From contig MHCR01000026.1 in assembly GCA_001816695.1 (NCBI GenBank), positions 3,356 through 20,066 on the forward strand: a DNA stretch of 16,711 bases, given 5' to 3'. Position 1 is the first letter of the stretch; the number at the start of each line of letters is the position of its first letter. The notes beneath the pieces were generated by a model. It worked only from the letters and a program-made list of their open reading frames with translations. It did not search any database and was not told where the DNA came from. The DNA comes from Candidatus Woykebacteria bacterium RBG_16_39_9b (lineage in GTDB: Bacteria > Patescibacteriota > Microgenomatia > Woykebacterales > RBG-16-39-9b). Shown piece after piece: positions 6,769-14,375 of the stretch. Position numbers and translations under genes: made by a program.

Positions 6769-6846
6769 TTAAACCCCAGCTAGCAGAAATGTCCACATCC
6801 AAGCAAGCATACCAACATACGTACCAATGAAAAACCCGGGATTCAT
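6769..6846 (-). CDS. Possible 25-aa hydrophobic peptide
   Basis: A short ORF encoding 25 residues that could form one membrane helix: it begins MNPGFFIGTYVGM and ends FLLAGV, with two Trp. An AGGTGA sequence about 9 nt before ATG 6846 could serve as Shine-Dalgarno. It lies in the 250-bp gap between the Nramp-like gene and the small membrane protein gene, 27 bp before the latter's GTG. Without homologues it may be chance, but the uninterrupted hydrophobicity and suitable start are suggestive. Confidence 0.3.
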   Translation of the reverse strand: MNPGFFIGTYVGMLAWMWTFLLAGV

Positions 6847-6992
6847 TACGGCAACTCACCTGGGTGCCATAACCCTTGGCTCACGATTAAAGATAAATGT
6901 TTCCGGCCACCAAAAGCCATGTAATTTGTTAAACCCCTAGAAATATTTTATTAAAATGTTGGGATGGCGTTATATTTTCCTTTAGGGCCTAC

Positions 6993-8405
6993 TTACCCTG
7001 AAGGTATAATCTGTTTGAGAAATCTATCATAAACTACATAAATGCTGAATCCCCCGTAGAATACAAATGCCAAACCCATTGCCGATATTCTAAACAAAGA
7101 CGGTCTTATTTTTTTATCTAAATACGTCATATTTAACCAAAGAGTGAGACCGGTGTGTACAAACATAGCAATCGCATTTAAAACTGCTGCTGTAACCACA
7201 AGTTGTAACGGTTCTGTAAAACCTAATACCAGGATTGCTACACCCGCTAAAATTTGAAGCCATAAAACAATGTAGTATAAAGATCTGAGATTCTTTTCTT
7301 TCAGCCTTCCAAAAGAACTTAAAATCACATTTTCAGATAAAATCCGGCTGGTTGCATCAAATACACCCAGTTGAGTACCAAAAAGTGTTAGTGTTACTAC
7401 AAGTAAGAAAAAGGTGCCCACCAGTGGAAAGACCTTTTGCCCAATAAATTGGGACTCCCTGATCACAAAGCTGACTCCCTGCTCATTACCAGGTTCACCA
7501 AAAACTGTAGAGTAAGACAGCAAGGCGAGCATCAAAATTGTGATCGATCCGGTAAACCAGAATACTAGGAAGTGCTCAATATTAATGTTTTTCCACCAGA
7601 CTTTGAACCTGCTGATATTTTCTTCTGAAGCTTCAAATTTGCTACCCGTTAAAGATATATTCTCACTCTTTCCTGTTAAAAGAGAGGTGATTCTACCCCC
7701 ATATTTACCCATGCCATATCCCTTTTCCTTAACATAAAAAGACTGGGCCAAATTAAGGTTACCTCCCGCTCCCGCATAAGCCAGGGCTCCTAAAAATGAG
7801 GCGATGGCAATACCGGCAGGTAGAAAAATGAAGCCTTCGCCAATCCCAACCGTTCCCTGAGCTAGTATTACCCAATTTTCTGGTTTGGAGAGAATAACAC
7901 TGAGCAGGAAAATGGAGGGCACCCCTATCATAATGATGGTTTTCTGAAGAGTTTCTACAGTTTTATAAAGAATTGGCCCCAAAGATAAGATTATTCCGAT
8001 CACAATCAATAAACCCATTGCCAAATAGTGAGTCTCCTTTATCCCCACGACCGTACCTAAAAATTTTGCCGAGGAAGCTATAATACCAGGATACATCCAG
8101 GGGATAAAGGTTGACAGTAGAAACCAAAAAGAAATAAGTCTAAATTTTCTAGCTAATCCCACAAAAATACTTTCACCATGAGCCAGCGCATATCTTTCAA
8201 TTTCCATATTCATAAAAAACTGAAACGTAATACCAAGTAGGGCACCCCAGATAATGCCTAAGCCATAGTTTGCACTCAAATACGGCCAAAGAATCACCTC
8301 TCCACTTCCAAGCCCTAATGCTAAAATAATAAAACTTGGACCAATCAGTTTTTTTAGAGCCAGGGGTTGTGGAAGAGGATTTATTTCAAGGGGTTTAAGA
8401 TCCAT
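6993..8405 (-). CDS. Nramp-family-like transporter, non-canonical
   Basis: A 470-aa membrane protein with about 11 helices and the Nramp (SLC11) fold pattern. In helix 1 the canonical metal-binding DPGN is replaced by GSGE (33-36, within LGLGSGEVILWP). ERYALAHGE (70-78), characteristic of helix 3 in this branch, is present. In the helix-6 region, where true Nramps have MPH, there is YAGAGGNLNLAQS (210-222) followed by KEKGYGMGKYGG (226-237). It therefore belongs to a poorly characterised Nramp-related branch, and transport of Mn2+ or Fe2+ should not be assumed. A roughly 40-residue hydrophilic insert (about 235-278) sits before the next helix. There is no Shine-Dalgarno; TAATAA at 8418-8413 with TTGTTT upstream predicts a transcript starting 1-2 nt before ATG 8405. 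Confidence 0.85.
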   Translation of the reverse strand: MDLKPLEINPLPQPLALKKLIGPSFIILALGLGSGEVILWPYLSANYGLGIIWGALLGITFQFFMNMEIERYALAHGESIFVGLARKFRLISFWFLLSTFIPWMYPGIIASSAKFLGTVVGIKETHYLAMGLLIVIGIILSLGPILYKTVETLQKTIIMIGVPSIFLLSVILSKPENWVILAQGTVGIGEGFIFLPAGIAIASFLGALAYAGAGGNLNLAQSFYVKEKGYGMGKYGGRITSLLTGKSENISLTGSKFEASEENISRFKVWWKNINIEHFLVFWFTGSITILMLALLSYSTVFGEPGNEQGVSFVIRESQFIGQKVFPLVGTFFLLVVTLTLFGTQLGVFDATSRILSENVILSSFGRLKEKNLRSLYYIVLWLQILAGVAILVLGFTEPLQLVVTAAVLNAIAMFVHTGLTLWLNMTYLDKKIRPSLFRISAMGLAFVFYGGFSIYVVYDRFLKQIIPSG

Positions 8406-8687
8406 ATTTCAATTATTAGTTATTGTGGAAAGAAAAACAACAATAGGAAAGGGGTCTTCTTTGGCTCCTAATCCTACACGGCTCGCACGATGGAACGATT
8501 TCTGAACTTCTAACTGGTTAGAGATTATGGAGTATCCGGAACTTACAATGCAAATAACCGAAAGATTATTAACTGTGGTAGCTTAACCACCCGACACTTC
8601 GGGTACACTTAATTAATTTTAGTAATTCCTAAATCGGAGCCCAGTAGTTCTGCGGTAATTGTGCGCTAAATATGCGGTTAATATTAT
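8406..8687. other. Intergenic region between DedA-type and Nramp-like genes
   Basis: About 280 bp without a convincing gene. It holds two abutting hairpins, GTGGT-AGCTTA-ACCAC at 8575-8590 and ACCCGA-CACT-TCGGGT at 8589-8604, and a short palindrome CTAACTGGTTAG near 8510. None is followed by a clear T-run on the minus strand, so they are not typical intrinsic terminators. I looked for the yybP-ykoY manganese riboswitch often found before Mn transporters and did not see its conserved GGGGAGUA core. The promoter of the Nramp-like gene is at the left end. Confidence 0.5.
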
Positions 8688-9308
8688 CTAGTTGCCCCTA
8701 GTCGGTTTAGCCAAAGTGTGCTCTCTTAATACGTGGATAACTGTTGGTAGCAATGAAAGAAGAATAATTAATAACACAATTGGTAGTAGGTATTTATCAA
8801 CATCTGGAATAAAACTCCCGAGATAATGCCCTAAGGTAGTCAAACCCACGGCCCACGAGAACCCACCAAGAATATTGTAAAAAAGAAATTTTCTGTAGTT
8901 CATAGCCCCAGCACCAGCCAAAATAGGGGCGAAAGTGCGCACTACCGGTAGAAATCGTGCCAAAACGATGGTTTTGCCGCCGTGTTTTTCATAAAACCTT
9001 TGGGCTCTTTCTAAGTGCTTCTTATGAAACCAGAAAGAGTTCTTTCTTTTGAAGATTGCGGGTCCCACTTTTTTACCAAAAGCGTAACCTACATTATCTC
9101 CTAAAACCGCAGCGATGAAACAACCAACTGACAAGGTTGGTAAGTTGAACATTCCAGCTGAAGATAAAAACCCAGCGGTGAAGAGTAAACTATCGCCAGG
9201 AAGAAAAATGCCGATAAGTAGTCCCGATTCAGCAAAGACAATGGTAAAAATACCAATGTAACCAATGGCCTCAATAATTTTCGGCAAGTCTGGGTGAAGA
9301 ATTTCCAT
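8688..9308 (-). CDS. DedA/VTT-domain membrane protein
   Basis: A 206-aa DedA-family protein (SNARE-associated/VTT domain), a polytopic inner-membrane protein. Characterised members act in lipid-carrier (undecaprenyl phosphate) or phospholipid flipping and in membrane potential homeostasis. Seen: FAESGLLIGIFLPGDS (25-40) with Glu27 and the re-entrant PGDS, GDNVGYAFGKKVG (70-82), and the signature ARFLPVVRTFAPILAGAGAM (117-136) with Arg118 and Arg124, followed by hydrophobic C-terminal helices. Length is typical. The gene follows the DUF475 gene by 28 bp and may be co-transcribed, though a TATAAC at 9323-9318 would allow its own near-leaderless start. There is no Shine-Dalgarno. The specific lipid substrate is not predictable. 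Confidence 0.93.
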   Translation of the reverse strand: MEILHPDLPKIIEAIGYIGIFTIVFAESGLLIGIFLPGDSLLFTAGFLSSAGMFNLPTLSVGCFIAAVLGDNVGYAFGKKVGPAIFKRKNSFWFHKKHLERAQRFYEKHGGKTIVLARFLPVVRTFAPILAGAGAMNYRKFLFYNILGGFSWAVGLTTLGHYLGSFIPDVDKYLLPIVLLIILLSLLPTVIHVLREHTLAKPTRGN

Positions 9309-9336
9309 ATCAGGAAAGTTATATAGTGTAATAAAT

Positions 9337-10254
9337 TTACGCGCTTTTTTCCATCACTCGTCTTGATTTGTAAAAGAAATATCCAACAACGGCGAATGTG
9401 ATTAATGGTGCCACCCAGGGAGGAATGTGAAAACCAAAACTATCTAAAATCATAATACTGCCCAAAAATAGAATAGAGTACATTGCCCCGTTTTTCAGGT
9501 ACAAATACTTTTTAATCCTTCCTATATTTCCAACTGTAACTTGGCGGACAACAATAGCACCGATACCATTGCCGATTAATATAAGCGGTACCACCAAAGT
9601 AAATGCAAAAGCCCCGAGAACGCCATCAATAGAAAAGGTAGCGTCAATTGCTTCAAGGTAAAAAATCTTACTTACATCGCTTCGGCCAACCTCCATTAAT
9701 TTTTTCTCTTGTTCTTCGGCGTTTTGCTTAAATCCGTGGGTTATAAAAAAAACAGTTGAACCAACCACCGCCCCAAAAGCCACCATTGGGTCTTCCTGCA
9801 GGGCAAACCACACTATAACTGCAAGCAATATAGAGACCACCGCGTAAAACCAAACTCCGTGGGAATGAATAAATTTTTCACCTCGGAGTCCATAATGTTT
9901 AGGCTCGACAAATAGCCAGTGAAAGAATAGAAAAACTAAAAATGTCCCGCCGCCGATAAGTAGGATTGGGGCTGACTGTTCGATAGACTCGATAACTTTC
10001 GGATCACTGCTGAAAGAAGCGGTCAATGCACCGACTGGTCCAAGCGAAGGATTCACTATCCAAACAATGAACCAAGGTAAAAGACCCCTGACAAGGAATA
10101 CTGAAGAAAGTATTCCCCAAAACAAAAACCACCGGCGAGCTTTTTGCTGCATGGTGGATAAAACTTCTGCGTTGATAATCGCATTATCAATACTACTAAT
10201 TGTTTCAAATAATACTAACCCGGCAATTATTAATGCTATTGAAATCAAATCCAT
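9337..10254 (-). CDS. DUF475 / TerC-superfamily membrane protein
   Basis: A 305-aa polytopic protein of DUF475, a branch of the TerC superfamily. Two inverted-repeat-like acidic motifs are visible: FETISSIDNAIINAEVL (16-32) with Glu17, Asp23 and Asn24 in helix 1, and YLEAIDATFSIDGVLGAF (199-216) with Glu201, Asp204 and Asp210. TerC relatives are linked to tellurite resistance and to metal (Mn2+) export, and these acidic residues are the likely ion site. A cytosolic Lys/Glu-rich loop lies at about 175-195. A perfect TATAAT at 10272-10267 is 12 nt before ATG 10254, no Shine-Dalgarno is present, and the -35 is weak. Followed by the DedA-type gene (28 bp). The exported ion is inferred only from distant relatives. 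Confidence 0.9.
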   Translation of the reverse strand: MDLISIALIIAGLVLFETISSIDNAIINAEVLSTMQQKARRWFLFWGILSSVFLVRGLLPWFIVWIVNPSLGPVGALTASFSSDPKVIESIEQSAPILLIGGGTFLVFLFFHWLFVEPKHYGLRGEKFIHSHGVWFYAVVSILLAVIVWFALQEDPMVAFGAVVGSTVFFITHGFKQNAEEQEKKLMEVGRSDVSKIFYLEAIDATFSIDGVLGAFAFTLVVPLILIGNGIGAIVVRQVTVGNIGRIKKYLYLKNGAMYSILFLGSIMILDSFGFHIPPWVAPLITFAVVGYFFYKSRRVMEKSA

Positions 10255-10266
10255 GGGTTTTACTTA

Positions 10267-10272
10267 ATTATA
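10267..10272 (-). promoter_or_regulatory. -10 box (TATAAT) of the DUF475 gene
   Basis: A perfect TATAAT, with expected transcription start about 6 nt before ATG 10254. No consensus -35 box lies at the normal distance; an AAACCTT/AAGGTTT inverted repeat (10285-10326) spans the upstream region. Confidence 0.5.
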
Positions 10273-10332
10273 ATCTGTACTAGAAACCTTTATTAAAATG
10301 TACTTTGCTGATTTGGTATAAGGTTTACCCAT

Positions 10333-10424
10333 CTACTCGGTATATGCAAGGTCTGCAAGGAAGGCTGTAGCTATAAAACTTAGGAATATTAGTATAATTA
10401 TTATGACAACTATTTTTTACTCAT
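10333..10424 (-). pseudogene. Small membrane ORF interrupted in an A6 run
   Basis: ATG 10424 opens as MSKK and then hits TAG directly after a run of six A. In the -1 frame the sequence continues as a strongly hydrophobic stretch (IVVIIIILIFLSFIATAF) and ends LADLAYTE before TAG at 10335-10333. One extra A would give an uninterrupted peptide of about 30 aa. Its start and shape match another small membrane ORF in this window (14376-14486, also MSKK plus one helix). It could be a homopolymer sequencing or assembly error, a decayed gene, or a frameshift on a slippery run. Confidence 0.35.
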
Positions 10425-10462
10425 CTTACCCAAACCTTATTGATAAAATTTGATAACCTTAC

Positions 10463-10612
10463 CTATATTTTACCTTCGCCGTTCTCAATCACTTCCCCTT
10501 CTATAATTTTCCCCCTTGGCGGGTTGTTCCTTCTGTTCAAAAACCTCGTCAATCCAAAAATGGCTAAAGTGGTAATTAAAATCTTCCCGATGAATAGCAA
10601 AACATTAATCAT
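10463..10612 (-). CDS. 49-aa single-helix membrane protein after UPF0182
   Basis: A small ORF starting 6 bp after the UPF0182 stop. It encodes one N-terminal membrane helix (about residues 3-22, VLLFIGKILITTLAIFGL), a basic stretch (RFLNRRNNPPRG) and an acidic end containing IIEGEVIENGEGK. The helix/basic/EGEV layout is seen in various small bacterial membrane proteins, but I do not recognise a named family. The tight spacing to UPF0182, same strand and sensible topology (basic cytosolic side after the helix) support a real gene. There is no clear Shine-Dalgarno, so translation is probably coupled to the upstream gene. Confidence 0.55.
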   Translation of the reverse strand: MINVLLFIGKILITTLAIFGLTRFLNRRNNPPRGKIIEGEVIENGEGKI

Positions 10613-10618
10613 GGCTGA

Positions 10619-13312
10619 TCACTTATCCTGCATTTCCCTCAAGATTTCACCGAGCTTCCTGACTTCTTCGCCATAGGCAGCCCAGTTACCTTCTTTTTGG
10701 GCTTTGAGAGCAGCTTCGTAAGTCTCTTGGGCTTGTTTTGCCAAATCGGTTTCTGCAGGCTCCTGTCTCTCTGTTTTTTGCCTTTCGACCACAGAGGCAC
10801 CACTGCCAAAAATTCGGGCTAAGCCCACTTCCAATGTCTCTTCCATCGCAATCTTGTTTTCGTAAGCTACGATAACCCGTTTTAATTCGGGTATCTTACC
10901 TCCTTCACCGCGAAGATATAATGGCTGAACGTACAAAAGAGCTTCCTCAATCGGGATAACTAAAAGTGCTCCTCTGATGACTTGAGAACCACGCTGATCC
11001 CAGAGAGAAATCTGGCGGGAAATCTCGGCGTCCTGACTGATACGGGCGTTAACCTGCTTTGGCCCGTAGATCAGCTTTTGTTTGGGAAAACGGTAAACTA
11101 CCAGCTTTCCGTAATTTTCACCATCGTTTCTCGCCACCAGCCAGGAGATTAGGTTGTCTTTGCCGCGAGGTGTAAAGGGAAGCATAAGTATAAACTCTTC
11201 TTTTTCCTGACCGGGCAATTTCATTATCATGTGCCGCATCATTGTTTCTTCCTCTCCGTTTTCTCTTGAGCCTTCACTTAGAGGTATTACCCATTGATCC
11301 TCCTTGTTGTAGAAGATTTGCGGCTGATCCATATGATAAATAGAATAAAGAGTGCTTTGGTAGGCAAAGATATCTTCAGGGTAACGTATATGCTCTTTGA
11401 GATCGGCTGGCATTTCCGAAAGCGGAAGGAATACGCCTGGGAAAATCTTTTGGTAAGTCTGAATCAGAGGGTCCTTAGAATCGGAGACATAAAGACGGAC
11501 TGCACCATCGTAGGCGTCTATAGTAACCTTAACTGAGTTACGAATGTAGTTGATGCCATCGATTGTTTGCGAGTATGGGTAATCGTTACTGGTGGTATAA
11601 GCATCGTAGATCCAAACTAAGCGGCCTTCTTTCGTTGCTACAACATAAGGATCGGAATCAAGCTGCAAGAACGGGGCAATCTTTTGGACTCTTTCCTTAA
11701 TATTGCGGTGGAAGAGTGCTCTTGATTCACTGGTAATGTCATTTGAAAGCAAGACCCGCAGCGAGCCAAAACGAAGAGCAAAGGCAGCCTTTTTAAACAA
11801 AGAATCAACTTCTACACCGGCCTTTCCCTCGTAGGTTTGAAAGACGTTTTTCTCACCTTTGGGGTAGTTGAATTCCGCCGCCTTAGTTTTGACAAAAACG
11901 TAATCAGAGGAAAGCTCGCCAAAATAAATCTCTGGTCTTTTGACTGCAAGATTCTTGGTGGTAGAAGCCGGCGGTATGTCTTTGACAAAAAGCACAGGTA
12001 GCCCTTCCGCAGTAACCTGATTCACCGGTCCAGCCGCCAAACCAAACCCGTGGGTAAAAGCGAGCCGCTCGTTGATAAAGCTTCTGCTTGGCAAACTCTC
12101 GCTGTTGAGCTCCCTTGGAGAAAGCATTATTTGGCGCAGTTCTCCGCCGATGGTGTAGCGGTCGTTATCAACAGAAACAAAATCATAATAGGTTCGGATT
12201 TCTTGAACCTGGCCAAGGGTATCCAAAAGCGGTTGTCTATCCCAAAGCCGCACATTTTTAATAGTGGTATCATTTTTTCTGATGTCATCCAAACCTAGAA
12301 CAGTCTCGCCAGTCAAATCTCGCTTTTCAATCCTGTCCAAGTTGAAGGCGGCTCTGGTAAAGGCAATGTTGTACTTAATGAAGGTATCTTCTTTGCTGAG
12401 CTCGTTTGGTGCTACAACTAGTTTTTGCAGAACGGTTGGATAGGCAATTGCCCCAAAGATCCAGACCAAAAAATAAGCCCCGAGAGAAAGGATAAGCCAT
12501 TTTTTGCCAGGAGCGAATATGTTTCGCAGAAAAGCCGCCGTAATTACCATGGCTAGAGGAGCTAGAACTAATAACACTGGGAGCACCGCATTTACACTCG
12601 TAAAATAGGCTCCTGTACCTAAATTGTGTGGGGAAGTCAGCGCCCCGAAGCGGGATAGGATATGCCCAACAGCCAAAAGTAAGAAAATAAGGGCACCGAA
12701 GGTAGATAAATGCTTCTCGGTTAATTTGTCAATGAAAAACCCACTTTGGCTAAACCAAAGAGCGGTTTTTGAAACGTAATAAACCATAGTTAAAACAAAG
12801 CTGATCAAAACCACCCACCAGGCAAAAGCGTGCAAAGCATTAAAGAACGGTAAGGAGAAGAAATAAAAACTGATATCCTGGCCAAAAATTGGATCTTTTA
12901 AATCAAATGAGGTGGTATTTAAGAAGGCTAAGAATTTCATCCACTGAGAAGAGGCCGCCTGACCGATAAAAAGGCTTACAAGAAGAGATACAGGTAATAT
13001 GAGATTTTTAAAATAAATTCCTAAAGTAGGCGGAACAGATATCTTTTCAAACAAAGTTACATTGATCGCTTTATCTTTGGTAGCCTTTACGGCGATCTGT
13101 AAATTGACGTAAATAAAGAAAAAGGCGGCAGTAGCCGCGGAAACCCCAAGGAGTAATTGGGTGATAAGACGTGTTGTGAAGACCTGGGTATACCCTACTT
13201 CACCAAACCAAAGCCAATCAGTAAAAAAACCTATTAATTTCGGCAGGATGAAAAACAAGCCAAGGGGTACTGCGTAAACTATATATTTTATGACATTTTT
13301 ATTAATTATCAT
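10619..13312 (-). CDS. UPF0182 family large membrane protein
   Basis: An 897-aa protein of the UPF0182 family (found in Actinobacteria, Cyanobacteria, Clostridia and others), whose function is not established. About seven helices in the first ~300 residues are followed by a large, probably extracytoplasmic, domain. Conserved family blocks are seen in order: KYNIAFTRAAFNLDRIE, RLWDRQPLLDTLGQVQEIR, SPRELN, FTHGFGLAAGPVNQVT, PEIYFGEL, IAPFLQLDSDPYVV and WIYDAYTTSNDYPYS. The C-terminus has the usual low-complexity linker and helical end (AQETYEAALKAQKEGNWAAY). It appears intact and full length. No Shine-Dalgarno precedes ATG 13312; TAATTA at 13326-13321 is a weak -10. Followed after 6 bp by a 49-aa membrane ORF. 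Confidence 0.93.
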   Translation of the reverse strand: MIINKNVIKYIVYAVPLGLFFILPKLIGFFTDWLWFGEVGYTQVFTTRLITQLLLGVSAATAAFFFIYVNLQIAVKATKDKAINVTLFEKISVPPTLGIYFKNLILPVSLLVSLFIGQAASSQWMKFLAFLNTTSFDLKDPIFGQDISFYFFSLPFFNALHAFAWWVVLISFVLTMVYYVSKTALWFSQSGFFIDKLTEKHLSTFGALIFLLLAVGHILSRFGALTSPHNLGTGAYFTSVNAVLPVLLVLAPLAMVITAAFLRNIFAPGKKWLILSLGAYFLVWIFGAIAYPTVLQKLVVAPNELSKEDTFIKYNIAFTRAAFNLDRIEKRDLTGETVLGLDDIRKNDTTIKNVRLWDRQPLLDTLGQVQEIRTYYDFVSVDNDRYTIGGELRQIMLSPRELNSESLPSRSFINERLAFTHGFGLAAGPVNQVTAEGLPVLFVKDIPPASTTKNLAVKRPEIYFGELSSDYVFVKTKAAEFNYPKGEKNVFQTYEGKAGVEVDSLFKKAAFALRFGSLRVLLSNDITSESRALFHRNIKERVQKIAPFLQLDSDPYVVATKEGRLVWIYDAYTTSNDYPYSQTIDGINYIRNSVKVTIDAYDGAVRLYVSDSKDPLIQTYQKIFPGVFLPLSEMPADLKEHIRYPEDIFAYQSTLYSIYHMDQPQIFYNKEDQWVIPLSEGSRENGEEETMMRHMIMKLPGQEKEEFILMLPFTPRGKDNLISWLVARNDGENYGKLVVYRFPKQKLIYGPKQVNARISQDAEISRQISLWDQRGSQVIRGALLVIPIEEALLYVQPLYLRGEGGKIPELKRVIVAYENKIAMEETLEVGLARIFGSGASVVERQKTERQEPAETDLAKQAQETYEAALKAQKEGNWAAYGEEVRKLGEILREMQDK

Positions 13313-13509
13313 TTAGTTTTTAATTACTTCTTTACAAAAAAAGGCACCTCGCACACCCAAGTAACGTAGGATTACTTTGTAGTGCCAGCTGCCTTAAAAG
13401 CCTCCGATTTGATCGAAGCTATCGCTGGGCTATAAGGAATTAATTCCCTTATAAACATTCTATCATTTTTAAAATACTGTCTCAGTATAACATCAACATG
13501 CAAACCTGC

Positions 13510-13533
13510 AAAAAATGAGGCTTCTTTAGCCCC
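13510..13533 (-). terminator. Intrinsic terminator after the 210-aa surface protein gene
   Basis: On the minus strand GGGGCT-AAAGA-AGCCTC forms a 6-bp stem with one G-U pair, followed by ATTTTTT. It lies about 60 bp downstream of the stop at 13596. Confidence 0.75.
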
Positions 13534-13568
13534 AAATACTTAATGGCTCCGAGTCGTGGACGACGTTA
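13510..13568. repeat. Intergenic repeat, copy A (with terminator)
   Basis: A 25-nt block (13544-13568) beginning TGGCTCCGAGTCGTGG, shared with copy B at 14340-14364 with a single mismatch (C/T). The flanking A-run plus TGAGGCT on the left is also shared, so the repeat unit spans the terminator. GTCGT-GG-ACGAC inside it is a perfect inverted repeat. Confidence 0.7.
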
Positions 13569-13595
13569 GAACTTTTTACGCAACAATGAATCTAG

Positions 13596-14228
13596 TTATC
13601 GCACACGATTAAGGTGGAATTCGCCTTTAACAACTCCATAAGGAGTAGTCGCTGTCATTGTTCCAGAGATAATGTCAGTTGTAAAATTGCCTTGCATAGA
13701 AAAGGTGGCGCCGCCAGCGCTAACTGTACCAAAATCCAGCCGGCTACCGCTGACTCTTATTTGAATTGCCCGGGCGCCCGTGTCAGCTACGCACTGCTTT
13801 GGTACCGTAATGTTGCCGTAACCGGGAACAGCCGTACTGCCTGTTGAGCAAAGATTGGTGTAACGCATTGTGCCGGAAGCAGTGTTACCCGACACTGTAT
13901 TGATTATTAACTCGATATCACCATCTTCATAAATTGTTGTGGTTCCGGGGCCGGTGGCAAATTTACCATATAATTGTATACCCTTACCTCTAATTGATGA
14001 GATCCATGTACCGCGAAGGTCGCGGGCGGGTGTCAAGTTCCCAATTGGCGGTTTGGCAGTGATTATTGTCTTGAGTTTATTTTCTACAGATCTAAGACCA
14101 GCGGGGATTTCCTGAGTAAAAAAGGCTTGAAACTGCGCGGGATTCCTCCAAGCAACGAACCCTATCCCGCCCACTACTACCCCAACCAGAACTAAGCGAG
14201 CAATTAAAAGACTGATATTATTGTGCAT
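13596..14228 (-). CDS. Membrane-anchored or exported beta-rich protein
   Basis: A 210-aa protein with an N-terminal hydrophobic helix (about residues 6-27, SLLIARLVLVGVVVGGIGFVAW) followed by an extracytoplasmic domain rich in Gly, Thr and Ser with alternating hydrophobics. Seen: RDLRGTW (69-75), GDIELIINTVSGNTASGTM, two cysteines (127 and 146) that may form a disulfide, and ISGTMTATTPYGVVKGEFHL at the end; the repeated SGTM/G-x-F pattern suggests a small beta-barrel or lipocalin-like sandwich. I chose ATG 14228 over the in-frame TTG at 14252 because it places the helix at the N-terminus. An extended -10 (TGATAAAAT, about 14265-14257) lies upstream. No family recognised; function unknown. Confidence 0.7.
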   Translation of the reverse strand: MHNNISLLIARLVLVGVVVGGIGFVAWRNPAQFQAFFTQEIPAGLRSVENKLKTIITAKPPIGNLTPARDLRGTWISSIRGKGIQLYGKFATGPGTTTIYEDGDIELIINTVSGNTASGTMRYTNLCSTGSTAVPGYGNITVPKQCVADTGARAIQIRVSGSRLDFGTVSAGGATFSMQGNFTTDIISGTMTATTPYGVVKGEFHLNRVR

Positions 14229-14319
14229 ATTAAACCGTCGCCGATATGGCAAGATAATTTTATCACACGTCTGGGCGGTTTTTAAGTGGCTGGTTCTTTA
14301 TTATCTATCAGTGGTATTA

Positions 14320-14364
14320 AAAATTGAGGCTAAAAAATTTGGCTCCGAGTCGTGGATGACGTTA
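14320..14364. repeat. Intergenic repeat, copy B (eroded terminator)
   Basis: Shares with copy A the 25-nt block at 14340-14364 (one mismatch) and the A-run/TTGAGGCT edge at about 14320-14332. About 14 nt between them, which include one terminator arm in copy A, are missing, so the hairpin cannot form here. It lies between the 36-aa ORF and the 210-aa protein gene. Confidence 0.7.
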
Positions 14365-14375
14365 AGGCTTGACTT

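Larger units (their letters stand above)
13313..13595. other. Intergenic region with palindrome and nested hairpin
   Basis: About 280 bp without a gene. From right to left on the minus strand: one copy of an intergenic repeat and terminator (13510-13568), a nearly perfect palindrome TATAAGG-AATTAATT-CCCTTATA (13431-13453), and a nested inverted repeat in which GGCAC (13342-13346) can pair with GTGCC (13381-13385) around AAGTAA/TTACTT. This leader-like structure precedes UPF0182 by about 30 bp. It matches no riboswitch class I recognise. Confidence 0.45.

Noticed and set aside
8406..8687. Possible yybP-ykoY manganese riboswitch before the Nramp-like gene
   Set aside because: The conserved GGGGAGUA core and the paired partner sequences are not found on the minus strand, and the nearest -10 predicts a transcript starting at the ATG.
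10440..10676. 78-codon plus-strand frame across the UPF0182 end
   Set aside because: Antisense to the UPF0182 C-terminus and to the 49-aa ORF, both of which have better context.
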